Source: Thioalbus denitrificans (lineage in GTDB: Bacteria; Pseudomonadota; Gammaproteobacteria; DSM-26407). From it: DNA of 64,000 nt. The notes below the pieces were generated by a model, which was not told the DNA's origin, did not search any database, and worked only from the letters and a program-made list of their open reading frames with translations. Of the stretch, positions 17,167 to 24,420 are shown one piece after another. The stretch covers positions 142,265-206,264 of the forward strand of contig NZ_QPJY01000005.1 in NCBI RefSeq assembly GCF_003337735.1. The letters run 5' to 3'. A program made the position numbers and the translations under genes. Every line of letters starts with the position of its first letter. The first letter of the stretch is position 1.

Positions 17167-17209
17167 ATCGTATTCCCAACAGCGGGCGCAATGCGTTGCG
17201 AATCGTCAA
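17167..17209 (-). promoter_or_regulatory. FNR-like promoter of sRNA unit 3
   Basis: TTGACGATTCGCAA (17196-17209, minus sense) matches TTGA-N6-TCAA with one mismatch. TACGAT (17167-17172) lies 23 bases further on as the -10. This is the weakest box of the three. Confidence 0.5.
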
Positions 17210-17216
17210 TCCGGGC

Positions 17217-17284
17217 AAAAAAATGCCCGCGCTGGGCGGGCAAGGCAAAAACTGCACCAGATGGAAAACTGACCGTGGAAATCG
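17217..17284 (-). ncRNA. Candidate sRNA unit 2 of a tandem array
   Basis: A minus-strand transcript starting near 17283-17284 and ending in a T7 tract (17217-17223) after a 7-bp stem (TGCCCGC/GCGGGCA, 17224-17242), about 68 nt. It contains the shared TCCATCTGG core (17257-17265) but with TTTT instead of CCT before it, and it lacks the clear 5' hairpin of units 1 and 3. It may therefore have diverged in target choice. No coding frame is seen. Confidence 0.68.
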
Positions 17285-17290
17285 ACGCCC

Positions 17291-17332
17291 ATGCTATGCC
17301 GTGCCGGGCGCTCCGCGCTTGACCTGCCTCAA
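17291..17332 (-). promoter_or_regulatory. FNR/NNR-like promoter of sRNA unit 2
   Basis: TTGAGGCAGGTCAA (17319-17332, minus sense) has perfect TTGA-N6-TCAA half sites. TAGCAT (17291-17296) follows after 22 bases as the -10, placing the box centre close to -42. Confidence 0.55.
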
Positions 17333-17363
17333 GTGGCGGGGTTGGCCGACGTCCGCCATGAAC

Positions 17364-17432
17364 AAAAAAAAGGCCCGCCGGGCGACGGGCCTACACGGAC
17401 TTCCCAGATGGAGGTTGGAGACGTGTGTCTCG
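17364..17432 (-). ncRNA. Candidate sRNA unit 1 of a tandem array
   Basis: A minus-strand transcript from about 17432. It has a 5' hairpin GAGAC-ACAC-GTCTC, then the single-stranded CCTCCATCTGG (shared core at 17404-17412), then a terminator with a 7-bp stem (AGGCCCG/CGGGCCT, 17371-17392) and eight T. Length about 69 nt. It has the same architecture as unit 3 and the strongest promoter of the array. It lies downstream of tRNA-Gly, but that tRNA has its own terminator, so independent transcription is expected. Confidence 0.73.
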
Positions 17433-17438
17433 GGTCCA

Positions 17439-17481
17439 AGGATAGGGGGAAACGGGCCCAACCCGTTTTGATTCAGATCAA
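17439..17481 (-). promoter_or_regulatory. FNR promoter of sRNA unit 1
   Basis: TTGATCTGAATCAA (17468-17481, minus sense) is a perfect FNR/ANR site, TTGAT-N4-ATCAA. TATCCT (17439-17444) lies 23 bases downstream as the -10. This is textbook class II spacing. Confidence 0.75.
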
Positions 17482-17543
17482 GAATATTAGAAATGTCTGA
17501 TGTATTCGGCGTGGTCCCGGCTGCAACCCCGCTACCTGAAAAC

Positions 17544-17568
17544 AAAAAAACCGGCCCGAGGGCCGGTT
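17544..17568 (-). terminator. Intrinsic terminator of tRNA-Gly
   Basis: On the minus strand AACCGGCCC pairs with GGGCCGGTT across a two-base loop and is followed by a run of T. It lies 36 bases after the tRNA 3' end and separates it from the sRNA array. Confidence 0.9.
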
Positions 17569-17604
17569 GATCGTAGGCGATCCGTCGGGACCGCCAGTGG
17601 TTAC

Positions 17605-17678
17605 TGGAGCGGGTGATGGGAATCGAACCCACGTTAGAAGCTTGGGAAGCTCCTGTTCTACCATTGAACTACACCCGC
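17605..17678 (-). tRNA. tRNA-Gly (CCC)
   Basis: A 74-nt cloverleaf on the minus strand: acceptor GCGGGTG/CACCCGC, D arm GTTCAATGGTAGAAC, anticodon stem GGAGC/GCTTC with loop TTCCCAA (anticodon CCC), T arm GTGGGTTCGATTCCCAT, and an encoded CCA. Confidence 0.96.
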
Positions 17679-17749
17679 GAAGGCGTCTTATTCTATGCGA
17701 ACCGGCGGGCAGGTCAATTCCCGGGGCGCGGGTTTGTTGCCGGCGGGTC

Positions 17750-19564
17750 TCAGGCCAGCTCTCCGTACAGCAGCTCCACCTCCTTGCGGTAGCGCTCCAG
17801 CACCTGCTGGCGCCTGGTTTTCAGGGTCGGGGTGAGCAGGCCGTTCTCCACCGTCCAGGCATCCAGCATGGGGACCACGCGCCGCACCTTGGCATAGCCG
17901 GGAAAATCGGCGAGCAGTTCGCGCATGTGCGTGATGAGCTGATTGCGCAGCCGGTTGTCCAGCAGGCTCGCCGGATCGAATGCGTCCAGCCCGAGCTGCC
18001 TGGCCAGCGTCACCCAGTGCTCGCCGTTGAGCACCACCAGGGCGCTCAGGAAGGGGCGTCCCTCGCCCAGTACCAGCACCTGGTCGAAGAGGGGATCCAG
18101 GGCGATGGCCGACTCCATGTCGCCGGGCGGCACCTTCTCTCCGTTGGAGAGCACCAGGATGTCCTTGATTCGCCCGGTGATGTAGAGGTGGCCGTGCTCG
18201 ATGCGGGCCTGATCGCCGGTATGCAGCCAGCCGTCGCTGTCGATGGTCTGGGTGGTGGCGGCATGGTTGTTCCAGTAGCCCTGCATCACGCCGGGTCCCC
18301 GGACCAGCAGTTCGTCGTTCTCACCGATTTTCACCTCCACGCCGCGCAGGGGCAGGCCGACGCTGGCGGGTTCGTTGTCCTCGAGGGTGTTCACGCTCAC
18401 CACCGGGCTGGTCTCGGTCAGGCCGTAACCCTGGAGTATGGGCAGCCCGAGCCCGATGAAGGTGCGGGCCACGGAGAAGGGGAGTGCGGCGCCGCCGCTC
18501 ACGGCGACCCGCAGGCGGCCGCCGAGGCGGGCCAGGACCTTGTCGGCCACCAGCCGCCGCAGCAGCGGCCACAGCAGCAGTTGCGGCGAGAGCCAGCGGC
18601 TGGCGCGCCCCTGTGCCGCCTGGAAGCGGCGCCAGCCCACCACCGCGGCGGCCCTGAACAGGATGCGGGCGAGGGGCTTCTTCTCCAGTTGATCCGCGAG
18701 GCGGGCATAGACGCGCTCGTAGATGCGCGGCACCGATATCAGCGCCGTGGGACGGATGGTCTGCAGATCCTCGGCCAGTTGCTGGACCGAGCGGGAGAAC
18801 GCCACCGTGGAGCCGGCCATCATCGGCAGGTAGTAGCCGCCGGTGCGCTCCAGGGTGTGGGACAGGGGCAGGAAGGAGAGGAAGGTGTCCTCGCGGTAGA
18901 CCGAGACCATGGTCAGGCTGGCATGGGCGATGGAGAGCATGTTGTGGTGGCTCAGCATCACCCCCTTCGGCCGGCCGGTGGTGCCCGAGGTGTAGACGAT
19001 GGAGGCCAGGGACTGGCTGCCGTGCTCGTCATGCCGCACTTCGTGCTCGCCGCGGGGGAGCCATTCATCCACGTGGATGACGCGGGGATCGTCGTCAGCG
19101 CCCCCCGCCTTGTGCTCCAGCACCAGCACCCGCCGCAGCGCGGGCAGGCTCTCGTCGGCCGAGCGCAGGCGGCGCCACTGGGTGTCATCCTGGATCAGGA
19201 GCAGCTTGGCGGCCGAGTCGTTGAGTATGTAGGCCGCGCTGTCGGGCCGGTCGTCGGTGTACAGCGGCACCACCACCAGCCCGAGTCCGAGGGCCGCCTG
19301 GTCGAATTCCACCCACTCGCGGCAGTTGCGCAGCACGATGGCGACCCGGTCTCCGGGCTTCAGCGCTTCCCGCGCCATGCCCGCCTGCCAGCGCGCCACC
19401 TGCCGGGCCACCTCGCTCCAGGTGGCGTCCACCCACAGGCGGTGGCGGCGGTCGAACTGGCGGTAGGCGACGCTGTCGGGCGTGCGGTGGATCCGTTCCC
19501 GGAACAGGCCATCCAGCGTGACGGCGGTCTCGACCGCGATGATGTCTTCATTCCACTCGTGCAT
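17750..19564 (-). CDS. Long-chain acyl-CoA synthetase (AMP-forming ligase)
   Basis: 604 residues of the ANL superfamily. The AMP-binding P-loop motif [19 protein letters not shown] sits near residue 190, followed by [11 protein letters not shown], the hinge region [25 protein letters not shown], and the C-terminal [10 protein letters not shown] lysine-containing segment. The architecture is that of eukaryote-like long-chain fatty-acid CoA ligases (FAA1/COG1022 type) rather than classical FadD. It is expected to activate fatty acids with ATP and CoA, at the inner face of the membrane. It is transcribed alone, divergent from thiS with a gap of 86 bases. Confidence 0.93.
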   Translation of the reverse strand: MHEWNEDIIAVETAVTLDGLFRERIHRTPDSVAYRQFDRRHRLWVDATWSEVARQVARWQAGMAREALKPGDRVAIVLRNCREWVEFDQAALGLGLVVVPLYTDDRPDSAAYILNDSAAKLLLIQDDTQWRRLRSADESLPALRRVLVLEHKAGGADDDPRVIHVDEWLPRGEHEVRHDEHGSQSLASIVYTSGTTGRPKGVMLSHHNMLSIAHASLTMVSVYREDTFLSFLPLSHTLERTGGYYLPMMAGSTVAFSRSVQQLAEDLQTIRPTALISVPRIYERVYARLADQLEKKPLARILFRAAAVVGWRRFQAAQGRASRWLSPQLLLWPLLRRLVADKVLARLGGRLRVAVSGGAALPFSVARTFIGLGLPILQGYGLTETSPVVSVNTLEDNEPASVGLPLRGVEVKIGENDELLVRGPGVMQGYWNNHAATTQTIDSDGWLHTGDQARIEHGHLYITGRIKDILVLSNGEKVPPGDMESAIALDPLFDQVLVLGEGRPFLSALVVLNGEHWVTLARQLGLDAFDPASLLDNRLRNQLITHMRELLADFPGYAKVRRVVPMLDAWTVENGLLTPTLKTRRQQVLERYRKEVELLYGELA

Positions 19565-19650
19565 GGGAATGCATTTCTCCAGAAAACGCCGGGTCTTGCA
19601 AGTGCCGCCCGATTGACCGCCCCGGCGGGGTCCCGGTACCCTTTGCGGTC

Positions 19651-19884
19651 ATGGATATCACCGTCAACGGCCAGTCCCGCAGCGTGCCCGACGGCGCCAG
19701 CCTGGAGCAGCTCCTGGTTGAGCTCGGCTACACCGGTCGCCGGCTGGCCGTCGAGATCAACCGCGAAATCATACCCCGCAGCGCCCACGCCGCGACGCGC
19801 CTCCAGCCCGGTGACCGGGTGGAGATCGTGCAGGCAATCGGTGGCGGGTCGCCGTGCGGCACCGGGCCCGCCCGTTGCCCATGA
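19651..19884 (+). CDS. thiS: Sulfur carrier protein ThiS with C-terminal extension
   Basis: 77 residues of ubiquitin-like fold: [28 protein letters not shown]-like [27 protein letters not shown]. ThiS normally ends at the Gly-Gly that is adenylated and thiocarboxylated. Here 11 residues ([11 protein letters not shown]) follow the glycines before the stop. A TCG codon stands where a TAG would end the protein directly after GGG, so a single-base change may explain it. Unless the tail is clipped, sulfur loading should fail. It is followed 94 bases later by thiG. Confidence 0.88.
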   Translation: MDITVNGQSRSVPDGASLEQLLVELGYTGRRLAVEINREIIPRSAHAATRLQPGDRVEIVQAIGGGSPCGTGPARCP

Positions 19885-19978
19885 GCCGCGGCCCGGCGCC
19901 CCCGTATGGGCAGGTACGGGCGTAGCGCGGTATACTCGCCCCTTTCGTTCCAGCCCTCAGCCTGTTCAGGATTCCAGC

Positions 19979-20782
19979 ATGACCCAGGACGCACCGACCC
20001 CGGGCGACGACACCCTGACTGTCGCCGGCAAGACCTACCATTCCCGCCTGCTGGTGGGCACCGGAAAGTACAAGGACCTGGAGGAGACGCGCCAGGCCAT
20101 CGAGGCCAGCGGGGCGGAGATCGTCACGGTGGCCATCCGGCGCACCAATATCGGCCAGAATCCGGGCGAGCCCAATCTTCTCGATGTCATCCCGCCGGAT
20201 CGCTACACCATCCTTCCCAACACGGCCGGCTGCTATACCGCCGAGGATGCCGTCCGGACCTGCCGCCTCGCGCGCGAGCTGCTCGACGGCCACAACCTGG
20301 TGAAGCTCGAGGTGCTCGGCGACCAGAAGACCCTGTTCCCCGACATCACCGCCACCCTGGAGGCGGCGGAGATTCTCGTCCGGGAGGGGTTCGAGGTGAT
20401 GGTCTACACCTCCGACGATCCCATCATCGCCAAGCGCCTGGAGGAGATGGGCTGCGTGGCGGTCATGCCGCTGGCCGCGCCCATCGGCTCGGGTCTCGGC
20501 ATCCGCAATCCCTACAACATCCGTCTCATCCTCGAGAATGCCGGCGTGCCCATCCTGGTGGACGCCGGCGTCGGTACCGCCTCCGATGCGGCCATCGCCA
20601 TGGAGCTCGGCTGCGACGGCGTGCTGATGAACACCGCCATCGCCGCGGCCGGCAACCCGGTGCTGATGGCCTCGGCCATGAAGAAGGCCATCGAGGCCGG
20701 CCGCGAGGCCTATCTCGCCGGCCGCATGCCGCGCAAGCTCTACGCCAGCGCCTCCTCGCCCATCGACGGTACTTTCTTCTGA
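19979..20782 (+). CDS. thiG: Thiazole synthase ThiG
   Basis: 267 residues, the usual length. It builds the thiazole phosphate of thiamine from deoxyxylulose phosphate, dehydroglycine or iminoglycine, and ThiS thiocarboxylate. It is a TIM barrel with [30 protein letters not shown], where the usual family sequence carries VALRR, then [31 protein letters not shown] with the Schiff-base lysine region, [15 protein letters not shown] and [28 protein letters not shown]. The start at ATG 19979 follows a TATACT-containing gap, so it may have its own promoter. Downstream is an octanucleotide repeat and then trmB. Confidence 0.97.
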   Translation: MTQDAPTPGDDTLTVAGKTYHSRLLVGTGKYKDLEETRQAIEASGAEIVTVAIRRTNIGQNPGEPNLLDVIPPDRYTILPNTAGCYTAEDAVRTCRLARELLDGHNLVKLEVLGDQKTLFPDITATLEAAEILVREGFEVMVYTSDDPIIAKRLEEMGCVAVMPLAAPIGSGLGIRNPYNIRLILENAGVPILVDAGVGTASDAAIAMELGCDGVLMNTAIAAAGNPVLMASAMKKAIEAGREAYLAGRMPRKLYASASSPIDGTFF

Positions 20783-20793
20783 GCCACGCTGGC

Positions 20794-20881
20794 GTGAGTG
20801 CGTGAGTGCGTGAGTGCGTGAATGCGTGAATGCGTGAGTGCGTGAGTGCGTGAATGCGTGAATGCGTGAATGCGTGAATGC
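20794..20881. repeat. Octanucleotide tandem repeat, 11 units
   Basis: Eleven consecutive units of GTGA[G/A]TGC lie between thiG and trmB. The G and A versions come in blocks (3 G, 2 A, 2 G, 4 A). The array starts 12 bases after the thiG stop and ends about 70 bases before trmB. It is not CRISPR-like. Confidence 0.97.
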
Positions 20882-20950
20882 GTCCATGGTTCGCCGCAAT
20901 CACGGTCCCAGAGTCCAACCGAAGCCCCGGTGCCGAGATTTGCGTTGGCG

Positions 20951-21643
20951 ATGACCGAAGCCCCCCCGAAACACCGCCCCATCCGCAGTTTCGTGCGTCG
21001 CGAGGGGCGCATGACGCCGGCCCAGCAGCGCGCCCTGGACGAGTTGTGGCCCGTCTACGGACTGGACCTGGAGAACTGTCCACTGGACCCGGAGGCGGTG
21101 TTCGGCCGCCGGGCGCCGCTGACGCTGGAGATCGGCTTCGGCATGGGGGATGCGCTGCTGGCCATGGCCGCCGCGGCACCGGACGCGGACTTCATCGGCG
21201 TGGAGGTGCATCGGCCGGGGGTGGGGTCACTGCTCAACCGGCTGCAGGCCGCCGGCGTCACCAACGTCCGGGTCTTCTGCGCCGATGCGGTGGAGGTGCT
21301 CGAGCGCTGTCTGCCCGCCGGCTCCCTCGACCGGGTCTGCCTCTTCTTCCCCGACCCCTGGCACAAGAAACGTCACCACAAGCGGCGCCTGGTCCAGCCG
21401 CCGTTCGTCGAACGGGTGCGCGGCCGGCTCGCGCCCGGCGGGGTTTTCCACCTGGCCACGGACTGGGAGGACTACGCCCGGCACATGCTGGAGGTGCTTT
21501 CCAGGTCCGAGGGGCTGCGCAATACCGCGCCCGATGGCCGCTTCGTTCCCCGGCCGTCCTACCGCCCGGAAACCAAGTTCGAGCGCCGCGGGATGCGGCT
21601 CGGTCACGGGGTCTGGGACCTGGTGTTCGAACGCGCCGGGTGA
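20951..21643 (+). CDS. trmB: tRNA (guanine-N7)-methyltransferase TrmB
   Basis: 230 residues from ATG 20951. It methylates G46 of tRNAs using SAM. Visible are the [18 protein letters not shown] start typical of the family, the SAM loop [48 protein letters not shown] and [15 protein letters not shown]. An in-frame upstream extension to 20870 enters the tandem repeat and is not expected to be coding. No strong Shine-Dalgarno is seen before 20951. Confidence 0.96.
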   Translation: MTEAPPKHRPIRSFVRREGRMTPAQQRALDELWPVYGLDLENCPLDPEAVFGRRAPLTLEIGFGMGDALLAMAAAAPDADFIGVEVHRPGVGSLLNRLQAAGVTNVRVFCADAVEVLERCLPAGSLDRVCLFFPDPWHKKRHHKRRLVQPPFVERVRGRLAPGGVFHLATDWEDYARHMLEVLSRSEGLRNTAPDGRFVPRPSYRPETKFERRGMRLGHGVWDLVFERAG

Positions 21644-21856
21644 GAAGCGCCGCTTCCGCTCGTGCAATCCCTGTGCACGGGTGGCTGGCATCGCTGCGCA
21701 GATCCGGCACAATAGGTGCGGATGTCCCGTTCGCCGCTGCATGAGCCGGGCGTACTGCAATGTCCCCGCCGGCGCCTTCAGCCTCCCCCAAGGGGGCCGA
21801 ATGCGCCTCCGCGGGCGCGCAGCACACTGGAAGAGGCGTGAAACCGAGGATGAGCA

Positions 21857-24325
21857 ATGCCGGATAAGCACCACGATGACAGTCTGCAGGAGAGGCTGGT
21901 CCGCCTGCGTCAGGCCTACTTCAAGGATCTGCCCCGCAAGCTCCAGCGCATCGAGTCGGGCTGGGAGCGGCTCTCCGGAACGCCCGTCACCGGGGAGCGC
22001 CTGAAGGACCTCCGCCAGCAGGTGCACAACCTGGCCGGTTCCAGCGGGACCTTCGAATTCCCCGGCCTGAGCCGGGCGGCGCAGGAACTCGAGCTGATGA
22101 TCGGCTCGGTGCTGGATCAGGAAACACCGCTCACCAAGGCGCAACGGGACAAGCTGCAGGGCCGGATGGAGGCGCTGGCACAGGTTGCCCGTGACACCGA
22201 CCCCGACGAAACCGCCGACAAGTTCGTGCACAACATCACCGAACCCCTGGTCGGCCCCGAGGGCAGCGGCCTGCTGTTCATCGTCGACGACGACCCGGAC
22301 GTCAGCGGCTACCTCGGGCAGAATCTGCGTGCCCACGGCTTCGAGGTGCGCCAGCTGCAGACATTGAAGAGCCTGCAGGAGGCGGTCGAGGAGGAGCACC
22401 CGGCGGTCATCCTCATGGATATCATCTTCCCCGAGGGTGAGCTGGCGGGAGTGGAGGCCATCGCCGAGCTGCGCAAATCGATGGAAAACCCGCCCGCGGT
22501 GCTGTTTCTCTCTTCCCGCAGCGACATGATCGCCCGCCTGGAGGCCATGCGCGCCGGCGCCGACGCCTATCTGACCAAGCCGGTGGACATCCCCACCCTG
22601 GTCAGCAAGCTGAGCCTGTTGATCTCTCCCTCCGCCCAGGCCGAACCCTACCGGGTGCTGGTGGTCGATGACGATCGCAGCCAGGCGCTCTACTGCGCCG
22701 CCATCCTCAAAAAGGCGGGCATGCTGCCCGAAATCATCACCGATCCCATGACGGTGATGGGGATCCTGGATACTTTCGTGCCGGACCTGATCCTGCTGGA
22801 CCTCTACATGCCCAAGGTGGGCGGGCTGGAGCTGGCCTCGGTCATCCGCCAGCGGGAGGACCTGGGCGACATTCCCATCGTGTTCCTCTCGGGAGAGACG
22901 GACGCGGAGAAGCGTTTCGCGGCTCTGAGCCTGGGGGCGGACGATTTCCTGACCAAGCCCATCACGCCTCCGCACCTGGTCTCGGCGGTGCGCAATCGCA
23001 TTCTCCGTTCCCGCGCCATGCAGGCCAAGCTCAAGCTGCTGGCGCGCCAGGATCGCCTGACCGGGCTGTACAACCGCGACTACCTGCTCTCCCAGCTGGA
23101 AAGGATCGTGGATCAGGTTGTGGCCGGCGGCCTGGGCCGGGCGCTGGTCTACCTGTCCATCGACAACTTCAAGGAGCTGAGTGCGCGGCTGGGCATGCGC
23201 GGTGGCGACCGGGTGGTGGCCGGCGTGGCCGAGCAGGTACGTCGCGCGGCACGTGCCGGGGACCTGCTGGGGCGTTACAGCGGCGCGTCGTTCATCGTCG
23301 CACTGCGCAGCCCCGATCTGGATGCAGCCCGGATCTGGGCGGACGGGCTGCGTGCGCAGGTGGAGCGGAACATCATGGACACCGGGCCGCAGAGTGTCTC
23401 GGTTACCGTGAGCCTGGGCATCGTCGGCCTCGGCAGCACCGTCCCGGATGCGGCCACCGCCGTCATGCAGGCGAACCAGGCCTGCCACACGGCCCAGGAG
23501 CTCGGCGGCAACCGGGTCCAGGTCTACCAGGCCACAGAGGGCGTGAGCCTGCGTGCCGATGCCGAGCAGGGCTGGGTCAAGCGGGTGGAGGCGGCGCTCA
23601 ATGAGGACGGCCTGCGCCTGGTCTACCAGCCCATCGTCAATCTGCATGGTGAGCAGGCGCCCTTCTACGAGATCTTCGTGCGCCTGCTCGACGAAGAAGG
23701 GGCGGAGGTGCCGGCGGCGCGCTTCATCCCGGTCGCCGAGCGCAACGGCCTGATGCCGCGGGTGGATCGCTGGGTGCTCCAGCACGCCGTGCGTGCGGCC
23801 GCCGGGCAGCATCGCAACGGCAACCCGGTGCGGCTGTTCGTGACCCTGTCGGCCACCACCGTGGGCGACACCGGCCTGCTCGCCTGGGTGGCGGATATCC
23901 TGAAGGAGGCGCGTCTGCCCAACGAGGCCCTGGTCATCCAGTGCAGTGCGCGGGATGCCGAGGACCGGCTCAAGCCGGCGCGGGAGCTCATCGACGGTTT
24001 GCACGACCTGGGCGTGGCAACCGGCCTCAGCCATTTCGGCGGTGGCGGCGCCCCGCTGAGCCTGCTCAACCACCTCAATCCCGATTACATCAAGTTCGAC
24101 CAGCAGCTGGTGCGCGAGTCCCTGGCGGAGAGTCGGCCCGGAGCCACCCTGCGGGAACTCATCAGCACCACCCGGGCGCTGGGCAAGCAGAGCATCGTGC
24201 CGTTCGTGGAGGAGGCCGCCACCCTGGCCACTCTCTGGAGCTGCGGCGTGGACTACGTCCAGGGCTACTTCGTGCAGGGCCCCGATGCCCACCCCGACTA
24301 CGACTTCGTCAGCGCCACGCTCTGA
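21857..24325 (+). CDS. Hpt-REC-REC-GGDEF-EAL protein with degenerate catalytic motifs
   Basis: 822 residues. An Hpt-like segment has H57 in VHNLAGSSG. Two receiver domains follow (about 138-255, DDDP and VILMDIIFP; about 270-385, VVDDD and LILLDLYMPKVGG). Then come GGDEF-like (about 400-560) and EAL-like (about 570-815) domains. The cyclase motif is SGASF at residues 475-479 instead of GGDEF. In the EAL part only E605 (EIF) and a KFD lysine remain; the usual Asn, Glu and DDFG residues are replaced (FVTLSA, VIQCSA, LSHFGGG). It is therefore most likely a non-enzymatic c-di-GMP receptor or scaffold, in the manner of FimX. A link to the pilus genes downstream is inference. Confidence 0.9.
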   Translation: MPDKHHDDSLQERLVRLRQAYFKDLPRKLQRIESGWERLSGTPVTGERLKDLRQQVHNLAGSSGTFEFPGLSRAAQELELMIGSVLDQETPLTKAQRDKLQGRMEALAQVARDTDPDETADKFVHNITEPLVGPEGSGLLFIVDDDPDVSGYLGQNLRAHGFEVRQLQTLKSLQEAVEEEHPAVILMDIIFPEGELAGVEAIAELRKSMENPPAVLFLSSRSDMIARLEAMRAGADAYLTKPVDIPTLVSKLSLLISPSAQAEPYRVLVVDDDRSQALYCAAILKKAGMLPEIITDPMTVMGILDTFVPDLILLDLYMPKVGGLELASVIRQREDLGDIPIVFLSGETDAEKRFAALSLGADDFLTKPITPPHLVSAVRNRILRSRAMQAKLKLLARQDRLTGLYNRDYLLSQLERIVDQVVAGGLGRALVYLSIDNFKELSARLGMRGGDRVVAGVAEQVRRAARAGDLLGRYSGASFIVALRSPDLDAARIWADGLRAQVERNIMDTGPQSVSVTVSLGIVGLGSTVPDAATAVMQANQACHTAQELGGNRVQVYQATEGVSLRADAEQGWVKRVEAALNEDGLRLVYQPIVNLHGEQAPFYEIFVRLLDEEGAEVPAARFIPVAERNGLMPRVDRWVLQHAVRAAAGQHRNGNPVRLFVTLSATTVGDTGLLAWVADILKEARLPNEALVIQCSARDAEDRLKPARELIDGLHDLGVATGLSHFGGGGAPLSLLNHLNPDYIKFDQQLVRESLAESRPGATLRELISTTRALGKQSIVPFVEEAATLATLWSCGVDYVQGYFVQGPDAHPDYDFVSATL

Positions 24326-24345
24326 ACTCCCCCGCTGCGAAGGCG

Positions 24346-24404
24346 CGGAAAGACGGAAAGACGGAAAGACAAATTAGACAGGATTTACAGGATTAACAGG
24401 ATTG
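24346..24404. repeat. Two tandem word repeats (8 nt x3 and 9 nt x3)
   Basis: CGGAAAGA is repeated three times (24346-24369). After a short AT spacer, three 9-nt units of the form ACAGGATTN follow (24378-24404). The array sits in the short convergent gap between the GGDEF/EAL gene and the SulP gene. The ACAGGATT word recurs at 36.7 and 45.2 kb. Confidence 0.93.
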
Positions 24405-24420
24405 TCCATTTTCACTTCTT

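Noticed and set aside
17567-19978. Plus-strand frame extending thiG upstream by about 800 codons
   Set aside because: It crosses tRNA-Gly and lies antisense to the acyl-CoA synthetase; thiG starts at 19979 by family length.
20794-20881. Possible CRISPR array
   Set aside because: Units are only 8 bases, perfectly contiguous, without spacers, and no cas genes are in the window.
22170-22190. TGGCAC...TTGCC resembling a sigma54 promoter
   Set aside because: The spacing between the GG and GC elements is too short and the site lies inside a coding region.
21227-24292. Long minus-strand frame opposite the GGDEF/EAL gene
   Set aside because: Shadow of the real gene: no domain motifs, and it runs through trmB as well.
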